Assembly (NCBI GenBank): GCA_030448005.1
Contig: JAUJNT010000001.1
Location: 369,626 to 414,394, forward strand
Source of the DNA: Thermoleophilaceae bacterium
Lineage (GTDB): Bacteria; Actinomycetota; Thermoleophilia; Solirubrobacterales; Thermoleophilaceae
Length of the DNA: 44,769 bases
Direction: 5' to 3'
Positions 15,054-26,557 of this stretch are shown here, in pieces. The position numbers and the translations under genes were made by a program. The notes under the pieces are model-generated. The model was given only the letters and a program-made list of their open reading frames with translations, did not search any database and was not told the DNA's origin. Position 1 is the first letter of the stretch, and each line of letters begins with the position of its first letter.

Positions 15054-16331
15054 TCAGACCTCCTCTGACTGCCTGAGCAGGGCGCCGGTGGTCTGCTCGA
15101 GGATGCGGCGCCACGCGGCTGTCTTCTCCTTTTCCCTGGCGACGTTGCGGACCACATTCCGCACGCGTGCGGCGGAGATCTCGATGCCGTGCCTCGCGCA
15201 GACGGTCTTCAGCTCGTCGTAGTCCTGAGCGAGCTTCAGCGTGACCGACTCGAAGCCGTGGCGGGCTATCTCCACCCGCTTGGTGAAGCTCATGATGTTG
15301 GTCGCGAACATCAGCTCGTCGTTGGGCTCGGGCTCGATGAGGATGATGTCAACCCCCGGGTACCGCTCCTGCCAGTGCTCCACCGCCTCGTGCAGGCGCT
15401 GATGGGCCAGCAGCTTGAAGGCCTGATAGCCGATCTGGGGGAAGCCCATGTCCGACACCCGCCTCACGCGGCTACCGAGCACGGTGGGGATCACCTTCTC
15501 GAAGTCGTTCACGTAGGGGACGAGCGGATTGACCACGATCACGAACTTGGCACCGCGCTCCACTGCTATGTCCACGTTGGTCGTCGACCGGATCCCGCCA
15601 TCCACGAGCTGGCGGCCCTTGATCTCCACGGGCTTGTACAGCATCGGCAGGGCGGTCGAGGCGGCCACCGAGCGGGCGATCGACACGTCATCCCAGTGCT
15701 GGCCGCCAAGCACGATCCGCTCGCAGGTATCGAGGTCGGTGGCCGCCAGGTAGAGCTCGTTCTGGAGCAGGCGGAAGTCATTGGTGCGGTCGGGATCGCC
15801 CAGGACGGTCTCGAGGTACTGCTCGATGGCCAGCCCGTCGTACATGCCCGAGGGCAAACCGTCGGCCATCTGCACCACGAGGTCGATGACCGAGAACTGG
15901 CCGACGTGGCTCACCAGGCTGCGCGCCAGCCCCAGCATCCGCAGCGGCAGCAGCGCCGCGCTGCGCGCGAACTCCGAGTAGTTGGGGCGCATCAGCGAGC
16001 CGCGATCCACGTCGTGGAACGGCGTCGGCACCTGCCGGTCGACCACCCGCATCATCTCCTCGGGCGTCACGCCATTGGCCAGGAGCGATCCGACGAAGGC
16101 TCCGGCGCTGGTGCCCACGTACACGTCGAACTGGTTGACCGTGCGGTTCACGGCCAGGAGGTCGAGGGCCCGCAGCGCGCCGATCTCGTAGACGCCGCCG
16201 GTGAAGCCCCCTCCGCCCAGCACCAGGGCGGTCCGCGAGCGGCTCGGGCGACGCCGTCTCGGCTTGCCGACCGTCTTTCGGTCCTTGGCCGGGACCTTCT
16301 GGAGCTTTACTACATCACCCACGCCTTCCAT
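15054..16331 (-). CDS. Patatin-like phospholipase family protein
   Basis: A 425-residue patatin-fold lipid acyl hydrolase. The oxyanion-hole loop is LVLGGGGFTGG (37-46), the nucleophile is in VGTSAGAF (Ser75), and the catalytic Asp lies in VDGGIRST near residue 250, giving the Ser-Asp dyad. A basic N-terminal stretch (KPRRRRPSRSR) precedes the domain. The C-terminal 130 residues carry an extended, partly charged segment found in bacterial members. It probably hydrolyses phospholipids or other acyl esters. It is convergent with the fatty acyl-CoA ligase; a link in lipid turnover is inferred from adjacency only. Confidence 0.92.
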   Translation of the reverse strand: MEGVGDVVKLQKVPAKDRKTVGKPRRRRPSRSRTALVLGGGGFTGGVYEIGALRALDLLAVNRTVNQFDVYVGTSAGAFVGSLLANGVTPEEMMRVVDRQVPTPFHDVDRGSLMRPNYSEFARSAALLPLRMLGLARSLVSHVGQFSVIDLVVQMADGLPSGMYDGLAIEQYLETVLGDPDRTNDFRLLQNELYLAATDLDTCERIVLGGQHWDDVSIARSVAASTALPMLYKPVEIKGRQLVDGGIRSTTNVDIAVERGAKFVIVVNPLVPYVNDFEKVIPTVLGSRVRRVSDMGFPQIGYQAFKLLAHQRLHEAVEHWQERYPGVDIILIEPEPNDELMFATNIMSFTKRVEIARHGFESVTLKLAQDYDELKTVCARHGIEISAARVRNVVRNVAREKEKTAAWRRILEQTTGALLRQSEEV

Positions 16332-16410
16332 TATCGGCCATCGGGCTCTCCGGGCCGTCAGACCTGGCTAGACTGGCCACTCTCGGGAGCGCTCCCCTGG
16401 CCTCGCTACG

Positions 16411-17709
16411 GTGTTCCACTCCGAGATGTCCGTCCGGCGCCTCCCAGCATTCATCGCCCTGCTCGTCCTGATCGCTCTCGTCGAGAGCGCTCCGGCGGCG
16501 TCCGTGGCTCCGGCCCGGGCGGCGCAGGACGCCGACTCCGCCCTTCGAGGCAAGCTCAGCCGCTCGATGCGCGCGGCGGGACGGTTCTCCGGCGCCTACG
16601 TGGTGAACGTGGACCGGGGGAGGACCGTCTTTCGCTGGCGCCACACGAGCGCGCGGATCCTGGCCTCGAACGCCAAGCTGTTCACCACCGCCGCCGCGCT
16701 CGCGCGCTTCGGGTCCGCTGCCCGCCTGAGCACGGAGGTGCGCGGTGACGGCGACCTCGAGCCCGATGGCACCTACCGCGGCAACCTCTACCTCGTCGGC
16801 GGAGGCGACCCCACCTTCGGCAGCCGTCGGTTTGCCCACCGCTCCTACGGCGGCGGGGCCGCCGTGGAGGACCTGGCCGGCAAGCTGAAGGATTCCGGCA
16901 TCGAGCGGGTGACCGGCCGGGTGCTCGGTGACGAGTCGCGCTTCGACTCGCTGCGCGGGGGGCCCGACTCGGGCTTCCGGACCTCGATCTACGTGGGCCC
17001 CCTCTCGGCCCTGTCCTACAACCGCGGCCTCGCGACGGAGGGAGGACACGGCTTTCAGGGAACGCCCGCCGTCTTCGCCGCGGCCCGGCTCGACTCGGCC
17101 CTCGCGCAGCGCAAGGTCGGCGTGAGGGGGGCCCCGCGCTCCGGTCGCGTGCCCGCCGGCAGCCAGATCATCGCCTCGGTGAGCTCCCCGAAGATGGCCC
17201 GCCTCGCCGCCCTCACCAACAAGCCATCCGACAATTTCTTCGCCGAGACCCTCCTCAAGGACCTCGCCATGCAGGCGAACGGCAGGGGCACCACCGCCGG
17301 CGGAGCAAGGATCGCCGCGGGCTTCGCCGCCCGGGTGGGCAGCGGCGTGCGCCTGGTCGACGGCTCCGGGCTCGCGCGCGGCAACCGCGCCTCGCCGTTC
17401 GCGGTGGCAAAGCTGCTGATGGCGATGCGCCGGCGCAAGGACGATTTCCCCGCGTTCTTCGAATCGCTGTCGATCGCGGGCCGGGACGGCACGCTGAGAC
17501 CACGGATGCGCCGGGGCCCGGCCCGGAGCCGCTGCCGGGGAAAGACCGGGACGATTTCTGGGGTCTCGGCGGTGTCCGGCTACTGCGAGGCCCGGTCGGG
17601 CGAGACCTACGTCTTCTCGATCCTCATGAACGGCGTCAATCCGTTCGGAGCCCGGAACCTCCAGGACGGCATGCTCCAGGCCATCGCGGGCGTCAGGGCC
17701 GCCCGCTGA
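16411..17709 (+). CDS. dacB: D-alanyl-D-alanine carboxypeptidase/endopeptidase (PBP4, peptidase S13)
   Basis: A 432-residue low-molecular-weight penicillin-binding protein of the DacB/PBP4 class that trims peptidoglycan stem peptides outside the membrane. The signal peptide is RRLPAFIALLVLIALVESAP, with cleavage likely after AARAA/APAAS. The active site has SNAK (Ser86-Lys89), SYN in LSALSYNRG, and KTG in CRGKTGTISG. The region between SNAK and SYN holds the extra domain II of this class. The frame begins with GTG at 16411; an ATG at 16426 (MSVRRL) is an equally good start. The symbol is by family, not by orthology proof. Confidence 0.92.
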   Translation: MFHSEMSVRRLPAFIALLVLIALVESAPAASVAPARAAQDADSALRGKLSRSMRAAGRFSGAYVVNVDRGRTVFRWRHTSARILASNAKLFTTAAALARFGSAARLSTEVRGDGDLEPDGTYRGNLYLVGGGDPTFGSRRFAHRSYGGGAAVEDLAGKLKDSGIERVTGRVLGDESRFDSLRGGPDSGFRTSIYVGPLSALSYNRGLATEGGHGFQGTPAVFAAARLDSALAQRKVGVRGAPRSGRVPAGSQIIASVSSPKMARLAALTNKPSDNFFAETLLKDLAMQANGRGTTAGGARIAAGFAARVGSGVRLVDGSGLARGNRASPFAVAKLLMAMRRRKDDFPAFFESLSIAGRDGTLRPRMRRGPARSRCRGKTGTISGVSAVSGYCEARSGETYVFSILMNGVNPFGARNLQDGMLQAIAGVRAAR

Positions 17710-17721
17710 CGGACGCCGGAA

Positions 17722-20603
<2,882 letters not shown>

Positions 20604-20865
20604 CGGCGTCTCCGAGGATAGTCGGACCGGGCGGGCCGATCTGCCGCGGGGCGCGCCACGAGCCGCCCACCCGGAGGGTTTCGATCCGTGTAGACGGCCT
20701 GCCGTGATAGCCGAGCAGGGGTGTCGGCACCGCAGCAGTCGCGTCAGCCGAGGGTCGCGGAACAACGGCCACCGAAGGGTGCGGCACGCGAACAGGAAGG
20801 TGATGCCCCTCTCATGGTCTGGGATGTCGGCTGCATGAAAGCGGCCTCCCGATCGACGAGCCCCA

Positions 20866-21585
20866 TCAGTAGCGCACCGACTCGAGGTATAGCCCCCACG
20901 CCGCGGCCGTCTCGCCCGCCTCTCGGCGCGGGCGCCCCTCGAGCAGACGGCCGAACTCCGCAACCTCCATTCGACCAGCCGCCACCTCCAGCATCGTGCC
21001 CGCCAGCGTGCGCACCATCCTCCGCATGAAGCTGTCCGCCTCGATCCAGAACGCCACCACCTCCGGGCTCTCGTCCACCCACTCCGCGCGCGTGACGCAC
21101 CGCCCGAAGCGCGAGTGGCTGGTCTGCGTCGGAGTGAACGCCGTGAAGTCATGCCCACCCGGCAGGAGCGCCGCGCACGCGTCCAGAGCCGCCCGGTCCA
21201 GGGGATACCTCCAGTGAAGAGCGCGGTGGCGCTCGAACACACGTGTGACCGGGCCGCTCTGGACGCGATAGCGGTACGTGCGCGCGCGGGCGTCACGCCG
21301 GGCGTCGAATCCCTCCTGTGCCTCCTGGCTCTCGAGGACACGGACGTCGCGCGGAAGGACGCCGTTGAGCGCCGACCGCCAGGCCGGCGACCCCTCGTGG
21401 CTTGCCACCTGGCCCCGAGCGTGCACCCCGGCGTCGGTACGACCGGCCACCGTTAGATCGACGTCCCGGCGAAGCAGCCGCGCCAGCGCCTCCTCCATGG
21501 TGGCCTGCACCGTGCGCTGGCCTGGCTGACGGGCCCACCCGGCAAAGCGGGTGCCCTCGTACTCGAGCAGCAGCCGCGCGGTCAT
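20866..21585 (-). CDS. truA: tRNA pseudouridine(38-40) synthase TruA
   Basis: A 239-residue TruA, which converts U38-U40 of the anticodon arm to pseudouridine. The catalytic Asp51 is in VAGRTDAGVHARGQ. Other family blocks are LLEYEGTRFAGWARQ at the N-terminus, ARARTYRYRV, HDFTAFTP and the C-terminal SFMRRMVRTLAGTMLEV. The ATG at 21585 is preferred to one 13 codons upstream because the conserved protein begins immediately. truA follows the rplQ region as in many actinobacteria, but here a methyltransferase gene is interposed and rplM-rpsI do not follow. Confidence 0.95.
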   Translation of the reverse strand: MTARLLLEYEGTRFAGWARQPGQRTVQATMEEALARLLRRDVDLTVAGRTDAGVHARGQVASHEGSPAWRSALNGVLPRDVRVLESQEAQEGFDARRDARARTYRYRVQSGPVTRVFERHRALHWRYPLDRAALDACAALLPGGHDFTAFTPTQTSHSRFGRCVTRAEWVDESPEVVAFWIEADSFMRRMVRTLAGTMLEVAAGRMEVAEFGRLLEGRPRREAGETAAAWGLYLESVRY

Positions 21586-21586
21586 G

Positions 21587-21680
21587 GGAGGAGCGCAGCC
21601 GCGGACGCCGGCCGCCGCCAGCACCGGACCCCGTCATCCCGGAGGAGCGCAGCCGCGGGCGCCGGCCACCGCGAGCACCG
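21587..21680. repeat. Imperfect 40-bp direct repeat at the truA start
   Basis: Copies at 21587-21626 and 21641-21680, both beginning GGAGGAGCGCAGCCGCGG, differ at only three positions and are offset by 54 bp. They fill the gap between the methyltransferase stop and the truA start. Confidence 0.85.
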
Positions 21681-21685
21681 CATGC

Positions 21686-22486
21686 CTATCCGCGCTTGCG
21701 GGCCACGATGAGGACGTAGGGAGCCTCGGTGGCGATCGGCCCATCGCCGCCCGCCCACTGCCGGGCGAGCCCCACGAGCTCCTCTCGGAGCCGCGCGTAG
21801 ACCTCCCGGTCCATGTTCGCCTTGGCCGAGGCCTGCATCGGGGCGTGACGCTCCATGTCCGTTACGAAGGCCTCGGGCGAGTCCGCGGTCCACGGCAGCG
21901 TGCGCCGTTCCATCTCGATCGAGTTGGCGAGGCCCTCGAAGCGCTCTCGCACAGCCTCCTCCCGCGACCACTCCTCAAGCCTCGGAAGGCCGGGAGGCGG
22001 CTCGCTGTAGGAGCGGGTCACCTGGAACATCTCGTAGGTAGGCCCCTCGGGGAGCCATGCGGTCATGCCCACGGTGTTGCCCGGGCGCACGACCCTGAAC
22101 ATCTCCTCGGCCACCACGCGCGGACGCGGCGCGATCATGGCGCCGAACACCGAGCCCACGCAGTCGAAGCGGGCGTCCTCGAAGGGAAGGTCCTCCGCGT
22201 CGGCCTCGACCCACTCGATGTCGTGGCCCTCCGCCTCCGTGCGGGCGCGGCCCTGCTCAACCATCCCGGGAGCGATATCGGAGGCCACGACGCCGGCGCC
22301 CTCCTCGGCGCATGCCACCGCGAAGTTCCCGTCACCGGCGGCCACGTCCAGCACCTCCTGGCCGGCGGAGACCGCGCAGGCGTCACATAGGGCGTGCGCG
22401 GCGGGCCTCAGCACCACGGACAGCCCGCTGTACTCGCCCATCCCCCAGCCGACCCTGGCCTGCTCCTTGATCTTCTCGAGGTCCAT
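21686..22486 (-). CDS. Class I SAM-dependent methyltransferase
   Basis: A 266-residue methyltransferase of the Methyltransf_11 type. SAM-binding motif I is VLDVAAGDGNFAVA (45-58), the acidic motif II is VVASDIAPGM, ADAEDLPFEDARFDCV marks the motif III area and FRVVRPGNTVGMTAW the post-motif. The C-terminal half carries an Arg/Glu-rich lid (EEWSREEAVRERFEGLA). The substrate is unknown; UbiE-like small-molecule methylation is possible. It lies between rplQ and truA on the same strand, separated from rplQ by two copies of the ribosomal-cluster palindrome. Confidence 0.9.
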   Translation of the reverse strand: MDLEKIKEQARVGWGMGEYSGLSVVLRPAAHALCDACAVSAGQEVLDVAAGDGNFAVACAEEGAGVVASDIAPGMVEQGRARTEAEGHDIEWVEADAEDLPFEDARFDCVGSVFGAMIAPRPRVVAEEMFRVVRPGNTVGMTAWLPEGPTYEMFQVTRSYSEPPPGLPRLEEWSREEAVRERFEGLANSIEMERRTLPWTADSPEAFVTDMERHAPMQASAKANMDREVYARLREELVGLARQWAGGDGPIATEAPYVLIVARKRG

Positions 22487-22514
22487 TAGCAGAACCTACC
22501 GTTCGAAGGTCCCT

Positions 22515-22584
22515 CGAAGGATTCGGCATGGACGCCGAATCCTTCGCATCAGTTTCAGAGGATTCGGCATGGACGCCGAATCCT
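22515..22584 (-). repeat. Palindromic element, locus A (two units) after rplQ
   Basis: Unit 1 (22515-22546) has a perfect 13-bp stem, CGAAGGATTCGGC / GCCGAATCCTTCG, around the loop ATGGAC. Unit 2 (22559-22584) has a 10-bp stem with the same loop. It lies between the rplQ stop and the methyltransferase start. It belongs to a family with copies at four other junctions of the ribosomal cluster. Confidence 0.92.
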
Positions 22585-22592
22585 GCGCATCT

Positions 22593-22946
22593 TCACACCA
22601 GCTCGAGAAAGACCATCTCCGTGGAGTCAGACTTGCGCGGCCCCAGCTTTAGAATGCGCGTGTAGCCGCCAGGGCGCTCGGCGTAGCGGGGAGCGATCTC
22701 CTCGAACAGCTTGTAGACGATGAACTTGTCCTGCCCGAGCCGCGACATCGCGAGCCGCCGAGCGTGCTGATCGCCGCGCTTGCCGAGCGTGATGAGGCGC
22801 TCGAGCTCGGGCTTGACCGCCTTTGCCTTTGCCTCGGTGGTCTGGATGCGCTCGTGATCGAGCACCTCCCGCGACAGGTTCATCATCAGCGCCTTGCGGT
22901 GCGCGGGGTCCCGGCTGAGCTTGCCTCTCTGCTTTCCGTGGCGCAT
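22593..22946 (-). CDS. rplQ: 50S ribosomal protein L17
   Basis: A 117-residue L17, an exit-tunnel-side protein of the large subunit. The N-terminus MRHGKQRGKLSRDPAHRKAL and RIQTTEAKAKAVKPELERLI are characteristic, and GGYTRILKLGPRKSDSTEM forms the C-terminal core. Its length is near the usual 120. It is the last ribosomal gene of the cluster, 19 bases after rpoA, as in nearly all bacteria. AGGATCG precedes the start. Downstream come two palindromic repeat units. Confidence 0.98.
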   Translation of the reverse strand: MRHGKQRGKLSRDPAHRKALMMNLSREVLDHERIQTTEAKAKAVKPELERLITLGKRGDQHARRLAMSRLGQDKFIVYKLFEEIAPRYAERPGGYTRILKLGPRKSDSTEMVFLELV

Positions 22947-22965
22947 GACCGCTCGATCCTAGTCG

Positions 22966-23955
22966 CTACGCGCGCAGCGACAGCCCGCGGGCCTCGAGCG
23001 TCTCGATGACCTCTTCGATCGACTTGCGTCCGAAGTTGGGAATCGCGTTGAGCTCGGACTCGCTCTTCTGAACGAGGTCCCCCACCGTCTGAACGCCGGC
23101 CCGCTTGAGGCAGTTGTAGGACCGCACGCCCAGCTCGAGCTCCTCGATCAGGATGTCGTCCATGCCGTCGGCGCCCGCGATCGAGCCGCCCGCGCCAACC
23201 ACGCCGAGGTCGCCGCCGGCCATGGCAGCGGCTCCCACGAGGCCGGCGCCGGCCTCGCGCAGCGCCTCCACGCGCTCGGGCTCTGAGAAGATGGCCAGGT
23301 ACTTGATCAGGATCTCGGCCGCCTCGCGAAGCGCCGCGTGCGGATCGACCGATCCGTCGGTCTCGATGTCCATCGTGAGCTTGTCGTAGTCGGTGCGCTG
23401 CCCGACGCGCGCGGACTCGACCTGGTAGGCCACCCGCTTGACGGGCGAGAAGATGGAATCGATCGGGATGACGCCGATCGGCTGGTCGGGGGTCTTGTTG
23501 TCCTCTGCCGGGGAGTAGCCGCGGCCGTGACCCACGGTGAGGTAGATCTCGAGCTTCGTCTTCTTCTCGAGGGTCGCGATGTGGGTCTCCGGGTTGAGGA
23601 TCTCGACCCCGGAAGGGAGGTCGATGTCCCCGGCGGTGACCTCACCCGGCCCGGTCACCACCAGAGGCGCCTCGATCTCGGCGGCGTCGGAGTGCATCCG
23701 GCACACGACCTCCTTGAGGTTGAGGACGATGTCGGTGACGTCCTCCTTGATCCCCGGGATCGTCGAGAACTCGTGCGCCACCCCTTCGATCCGCACGCTC
23801 GTGACGGCGGCACCGGCGAGCGAGCTGAGCAGCACGCGCCGCAGCGAGTTGCCGAACGTGTAACCGAAGCCGCGGTCGAGCGGCTCGATGGTGAACGTGC
23901 CGCGGCTGTCCCGCACGTTCTCGGCGGAGATCTGGGGGGTCTGGAACTCGATCAT
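22966..23955 (-). CDS. rpoA: RNA polymerase subunit alpha
   Basis: A 329-residue alpha subunit. The N-terminal assembly domain includes IEPLDRGFGYTFGNSLRRVLL and GIKEDVTDIVLNLKEV; the C-terminal domain includes IEELELGVRSYNCLKRAGV and IPNFGRKSIEEV, the DNA- and activator-binding HhH part. The linker (about residues 233-262) is unusually Ala/Gly-rich (LVGAAAMAGGDLGVVGAGG). It dimerises to nucleate polymerase assembly. Position between rpsD and rplQ is canonical. Confidence 0.98.
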   Translation of the reverse strand: MIEFQTPQISAENVRDSRGTFTIEPLDRGFGYTFGNSLRRVLLSSLAGAAVTSVRIEGVAHEFSTIPGIKEDVTDIVLNLKEVVCRMHSDAAEIEAPLVVTGPGEVTAGDIDLPSGVEILNPETHIATLEKKTKLEIYLTVGHGRGYSPAEDNKTPDQPIGVIPIDSIFSPVKRVAYQVESARVGQRTDYDKLTMDIETDGSVDPHAALREAAEILIKYLAIFSEPERVEALREAGAGLVGAAAMAGGDLGVVGAGGSIAGADGMDDILIEELELGVRSYNCLKRAGVQTVGDLVQKSESELNAIPNFGRKSIEEVIETLEARGLSLRA

Positions 23956-24018
23956 GGTGGTGTCCTTCGCGTTGGGAGTGCGCGCACGCCCGCACCGGCG
24001 GCGGCGCGGCTTTGACGG

Positions 24019-24639
24019 CTACTTGGAGTAAAGCTCGACGATCAGCTGCTCTTGCACCGGCGCGGCGATCTCGTCGCGCTCGGGTGCCCGGAGCACCTTG
24101 GCGGTGAGTCCGTCGTGGTCCGCCTGCAACCACGCGGGCACTACCGAGACCAGCTCCGTGGCGTCACGGATCGTCTGGTCCCCCTTGGATCCCGCCTTCA
24201 GCATGATCACGTCATCGGGGCGCACCTGGTAGGACGGGATGTCCACGCGGCGGCCGTTGACGGTCCAATGCCCATGCCGGATCAGCTGGCGGGACTGGCG
24301 GCGAGAGACCGCGAAGCCGAGGCGTACGAGCACGTTGTCGAACCGGGTCTCGAGCATTCTCAAGAGGTTGTCGCCGGTCACCCCGGGCTGCCGCGACGCG
24401 CGGGCATAGTAGTTGCGGAACTGCTTCTCGAGCACACCGTAGTAGCGGCGGGCCTTCTGCTTCTCGCGCAACTGAACGCGGTACTCGGACTGCCGCGATC
24501 GGCCGCGCCCATGATCTCCGGGAGGATAGTTCCGACGCTCGATCCCGCACTTATCGGTCAGGCAGCGCTCGCCCTTCAGGAAGAGCTTCTCGCCCTCCCG
24601 GCGGCATTGCTTGCACTGAGGGCTCGTATCGCGGGCCAT
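24019..24639 (-). CDS. rpsD: 30S ribosomal protein S4 (zinc-binding form)
   Basis: A 206-residue S4, primary 16S binder and translational-accuracy protein. Cys9, Cys12, Cys26 and Cys31 (PQCKQC..RCLTDKC) make it the zinc-containing form. The S4 RNA-binding domain is DNVLVRLGFAVSRRQSRQLI, then HGHWTVNGRRVDIPSYQV. Length and order are typical. The upstream rpsK stop lies one base before the ATG. Confidence 0.98.
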   Translation of the reverse strand: MARDTSPQCKQCRREGEKLFLKGERCLTDKCGIERRNYPPGDHGRGRSRQSEYRVQLREKQKARRYYGVLEKQFRNYYARASRQPGVTGDNLLRMLETRFDNVLVRLGFAVSRRQSRQLIRHGHWTVNGRRVDIPSYQVRPDDVIMLKAGSKGDQTIRDATELVSVVPAWLQADHDGLTAKVLRAPERDEIAAPVQEQLIVELYSK

Positions 24640-24640
24640 C

Positions 24641-25039
24641 TCAGACCCTCCGGCGCTTGCGCGGACGGCAGCCGTTGTGCGCCTGAGGCGTGACGTCGCG
24701 AATCGTGGTGATCTCGAGGCCCGCCGCCTGCAGTGAACGGATCGCCGTATCGCGTCCGGAGCCGGGTCCCTTCACGAACACCTCGACCTTCTCGAGGCCC
24801 TGCTCGATGCCTTTCCTGGCCGCGGCATCGGCGGTGACCTGAGCCGCAAAGGGGGTGGACTTGCGCGAGCCCTTGAAGCCGGCGCCACCGGCGGACTCCC
24901 ACGCGATCACGTTGCCTTCGCGGTCGGTCAGCGAGACGATGGTGTTGTTGAAGCTCGTCTTGATGTGCGCCTGGCCGTAGGGAATGTTCTTCTTGACCTT
25001 GCGACGGCCGCGCGGCCGTCCAGGCCTCTGGGCCGCCAT
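24641..25039 (-). CDS. rpsK: 30S ribosomal protein S11
   Basis: A 132-residue S11 of the 30S platform. A basic N-terminus ([20 protein letters not shown]) leads to [39 protein letters not shown] and the C-terminal [16 protein letters not shown], all standard. It lies between rpsM and rpsD in the alpha operon. Confidence 0.98.
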   Translation of the reverse strand: MAAQRPGRPRGRRKVKKNIPYGQAHIKTSFNNTIVSLTDREGNVIAWESAGGAGFKGSRKSTPFAAQVTADAAARKGIEQGLEKVEVFVKGPGSGRDTAIRSLQAAGLEITTIRDVTPQAHNGCRPRKRRRV

Positions 25040-25061
25040 CAGCGCTCCGCCTTTCCGGGAA

Positions 25062-25442
25062 TCACTTGGACACCTTCTTCTTGCCTGCCACCTGCATCCG
25101 GCGGGGGCCCTTGCGGGTGCGCCCGTTGGTCTTGGTGCGCTGGCCGTTCACCGGCAGCCCTCGCCGGTGGCGCAGCCCCCGGTAGGCGCCGATCTCCATC
25201 AGGCGCTTCACGTTCTGGGAGCGCTCACGGCGGAGGTCGCCCTCGACGGTCATCTCATTGTCGATGACCTCGCGAAGCTTGATCACCTCGTCGTCGGTCA
25301 GGTCCTTTACGTACGTGTCCGGGGCGACCCCGGCTCGCTCGAGCGCCTTGAGCGACTGGGATCGACCGATCCCGAAGATGTAGGTGAGACCGATCTCGAC
25401 CCTCTTGTTGAGGGGGATGTTGATGCCTGAGATACGTGCCAT
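25062..25442 (-). CDS. rpsM: 30S ribosomal protein S13
   Basis: A 126-residue S13 of the 30S head, contacting the P-site tRNA and L5. It has [20 protein letters not shown] at the N-terminus, [12 protein letters not shown], the basic [19 protein letters not shown] and the Lys-rich tail. GAGGT precedes the ATG, and a 7-bp hairpin stands just upstream of it. Confidence 0.98.
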   Translation of the reverse strand: MARISGINIPLNKRVEIGLTYIFGIGRSQSLKALERAGVAPDTYVKDLTDDEVIKLREVIDNEMTVEGDLRRERSQNVKRLMEIGAYRGLRHRRGLPVNGQRTKTNGRTRKGPRRMQVAGKKKVSK

Positions 25443-25455
25443 GTCGATTACCTCA

Positions 25456-25474
25456 GTGGGGCATCCAGCCCCAC
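25456..25474 (-). promoter_or_regulatory. Hairpin just upstream of the rpsM ribosome site
   Basis: On the mRNA GTGGGGC, loop TGGAT, GCCCCAC: a perfect 7-bp stem ending 13 bases before the rpsM ATG, with GAGGT in between. A near-identical design (GCGGGGC, loop CGAAA, GCCCTGC, 31168-31186) precedes rplF. It could mask or present the ribosome site. Confidence 0.45.
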
Positions 25475-25512
25475 CTTCTGATTTCGCCCTTCGACATCCG
25501 GTCTCAAGTCGA

Positions 25513-25626
25513 TCAGCCTTGGCGCTGCTTGTGACGCGGGTTCTGGCAGATCACCAGGACCGCCCCGCCTCTACGGATCACCTTGCACTTCTCGCACATT
25601 GGCTTGACCGAGGCTCGGACCTTCAT
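25513..25626 (-). CDS. rpmJ: 50S ribosomal protein L36
   Basis: A 37-residue protein beginning [19 protein letters not shown] and ending [11 protein letters not shown]. The zinc ligands Cys11, Cys14, Cys27 and His32 make it the zinc-binding form. GGAGCC precedes the ATG. Upstream, the 104 bases to map contain no infA, which usually sits here. Confidence 0.97.
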   Translation of the reverse strand: MKVRASVKPMCEKCKVIRRGGAVLVICQNPRHKQRQG

Positions 25627-25730
25627 GGCTCCGTGGATCTACCTTCCGTATAGAGAGAATGACCGCAATGCCCAGGAGTCGGCAAAGCGCCAGCCAGAGA
25701 GATTAGCAAGACGCAGTTGGGAGCGACCGC

Positions 25731-26555
25731 TCAGGTGCCCGCTGCGGAGGTGGCGGGCGCAGAGTCCGAGGCTCCGTTGCCGCCCGACCCGGTCGTCTCG
25801 TCCTCATCGTGCCAGGGCGTGAGGATGCGCGGCCCATCCGCGGTGACGGCCACCGTGTGCTCGAAGTGGGCGGCAAGCGACCCATCGAGCGAGTACACCG
25901 CCCAGTTGTCGGTGCCCATCCGCACCTCGTGGCCTCCCGCGTTCACCATCGGCTCGATGGCGAGCACCATGCCCTCCTCGAGCATTGGCCCCGTGCCCGG
26001 CCGTCCGTAGTTCGGGATCTGGGGATCCTCGTGCATGTCGCGGCCGACCCCATGGCCGACGAGGGAGCGGATCACGGAGTAGCCGTCTGCCTCGACGCGC
26101 CGCTGCACGGCCGCGGAGACATCGCCCAGGCGGTGGCCGGCGCGGCACTGACCGACGGCCTCGAAGAGCGCGGCCCGGGTGGCGGCAAGGAGGCCGCGGG
26201 CGACCGGGCTGACGGGGCCGATCGGCAGGGTCACCGCGGCGTCGGAGACCCAGCCGTCCCGCAACACGCCGATGTCGATCGAAAGGACGTCGCCCCGGCT
26301 CAGGCTGTAGGGCCCCGGTATCCCATGGACGACCATCGAGTTCGGTGACGTGCAGATCGAGCCGGGATAGCCGCGGTACCCCTTGAACACGGGCTCGGCG
26401 CCCTGGGATCTGATGAACCGCTCCGCCGCCTCGTCGAGCTGGCCCGTGGTCACGCCCGGGCGGGCCTTCGACCGCAGGAGCCGGTGACAGCGGGCGAGGA
26501 TGCGGCCGGACGCGGCGATCGCCTCGATCTCGCTGGGAGTCTTCTTGATGATCAC
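25731..26555 (-). CDS. map: Methionine aminopeptidase type I
   Basis: A 274-residue methionine aminopeptidase that removes the initiator Met from nascent proteins. The five metal ligands are visible: Asp in SIDIGVLRDG, Asp in VSDAAVTLPIG, His in VGHGVGRDMHE, Glu in VLAIEPMVN, and Glu in AHFEHTVAVT. A Gly/Ser/Ala-rich tail of about 25 residues follows the usual end. Start is GTG, two bases after the adk stop. GAGGAG lies in the adk 3' end. Confidence 0.97.
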   Translation of the reverse strand: MIIKKTPSEIEAIAASGRILARCHRLLRSKARPGVTTGQLDEAAERFIRSQGAEPVFKGYRGYPGSICTSPNSMVVHGIPGPYSLSRGDVLSIDIGVLRDGWVSDAAVTLPIGPVSPVARGLLAATRAALFEAVGQCRAGHRLGDVSAAVQRRVEADGYSVIRSLVGHGVGRDMHEDPQIPNYGRPGTGPMLEEGMVLAIEPMVNAGGHEVRMGTDNWAVYSLDGSLAAHFEHTVAVTADGPRILTPWHDEDETTGSGGNGASDSAPATSAAGT

Positions 26556-26557
26556 CC

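Noticed and set aside
20744-20868. 40-codon minus-strand frame overlapping the truA stop
   Set aside because: The TGATG overlap is suggestive, but the translation is Ser/Arg/Pro-rich with no recognisable pattern and no ribosome site of its own.
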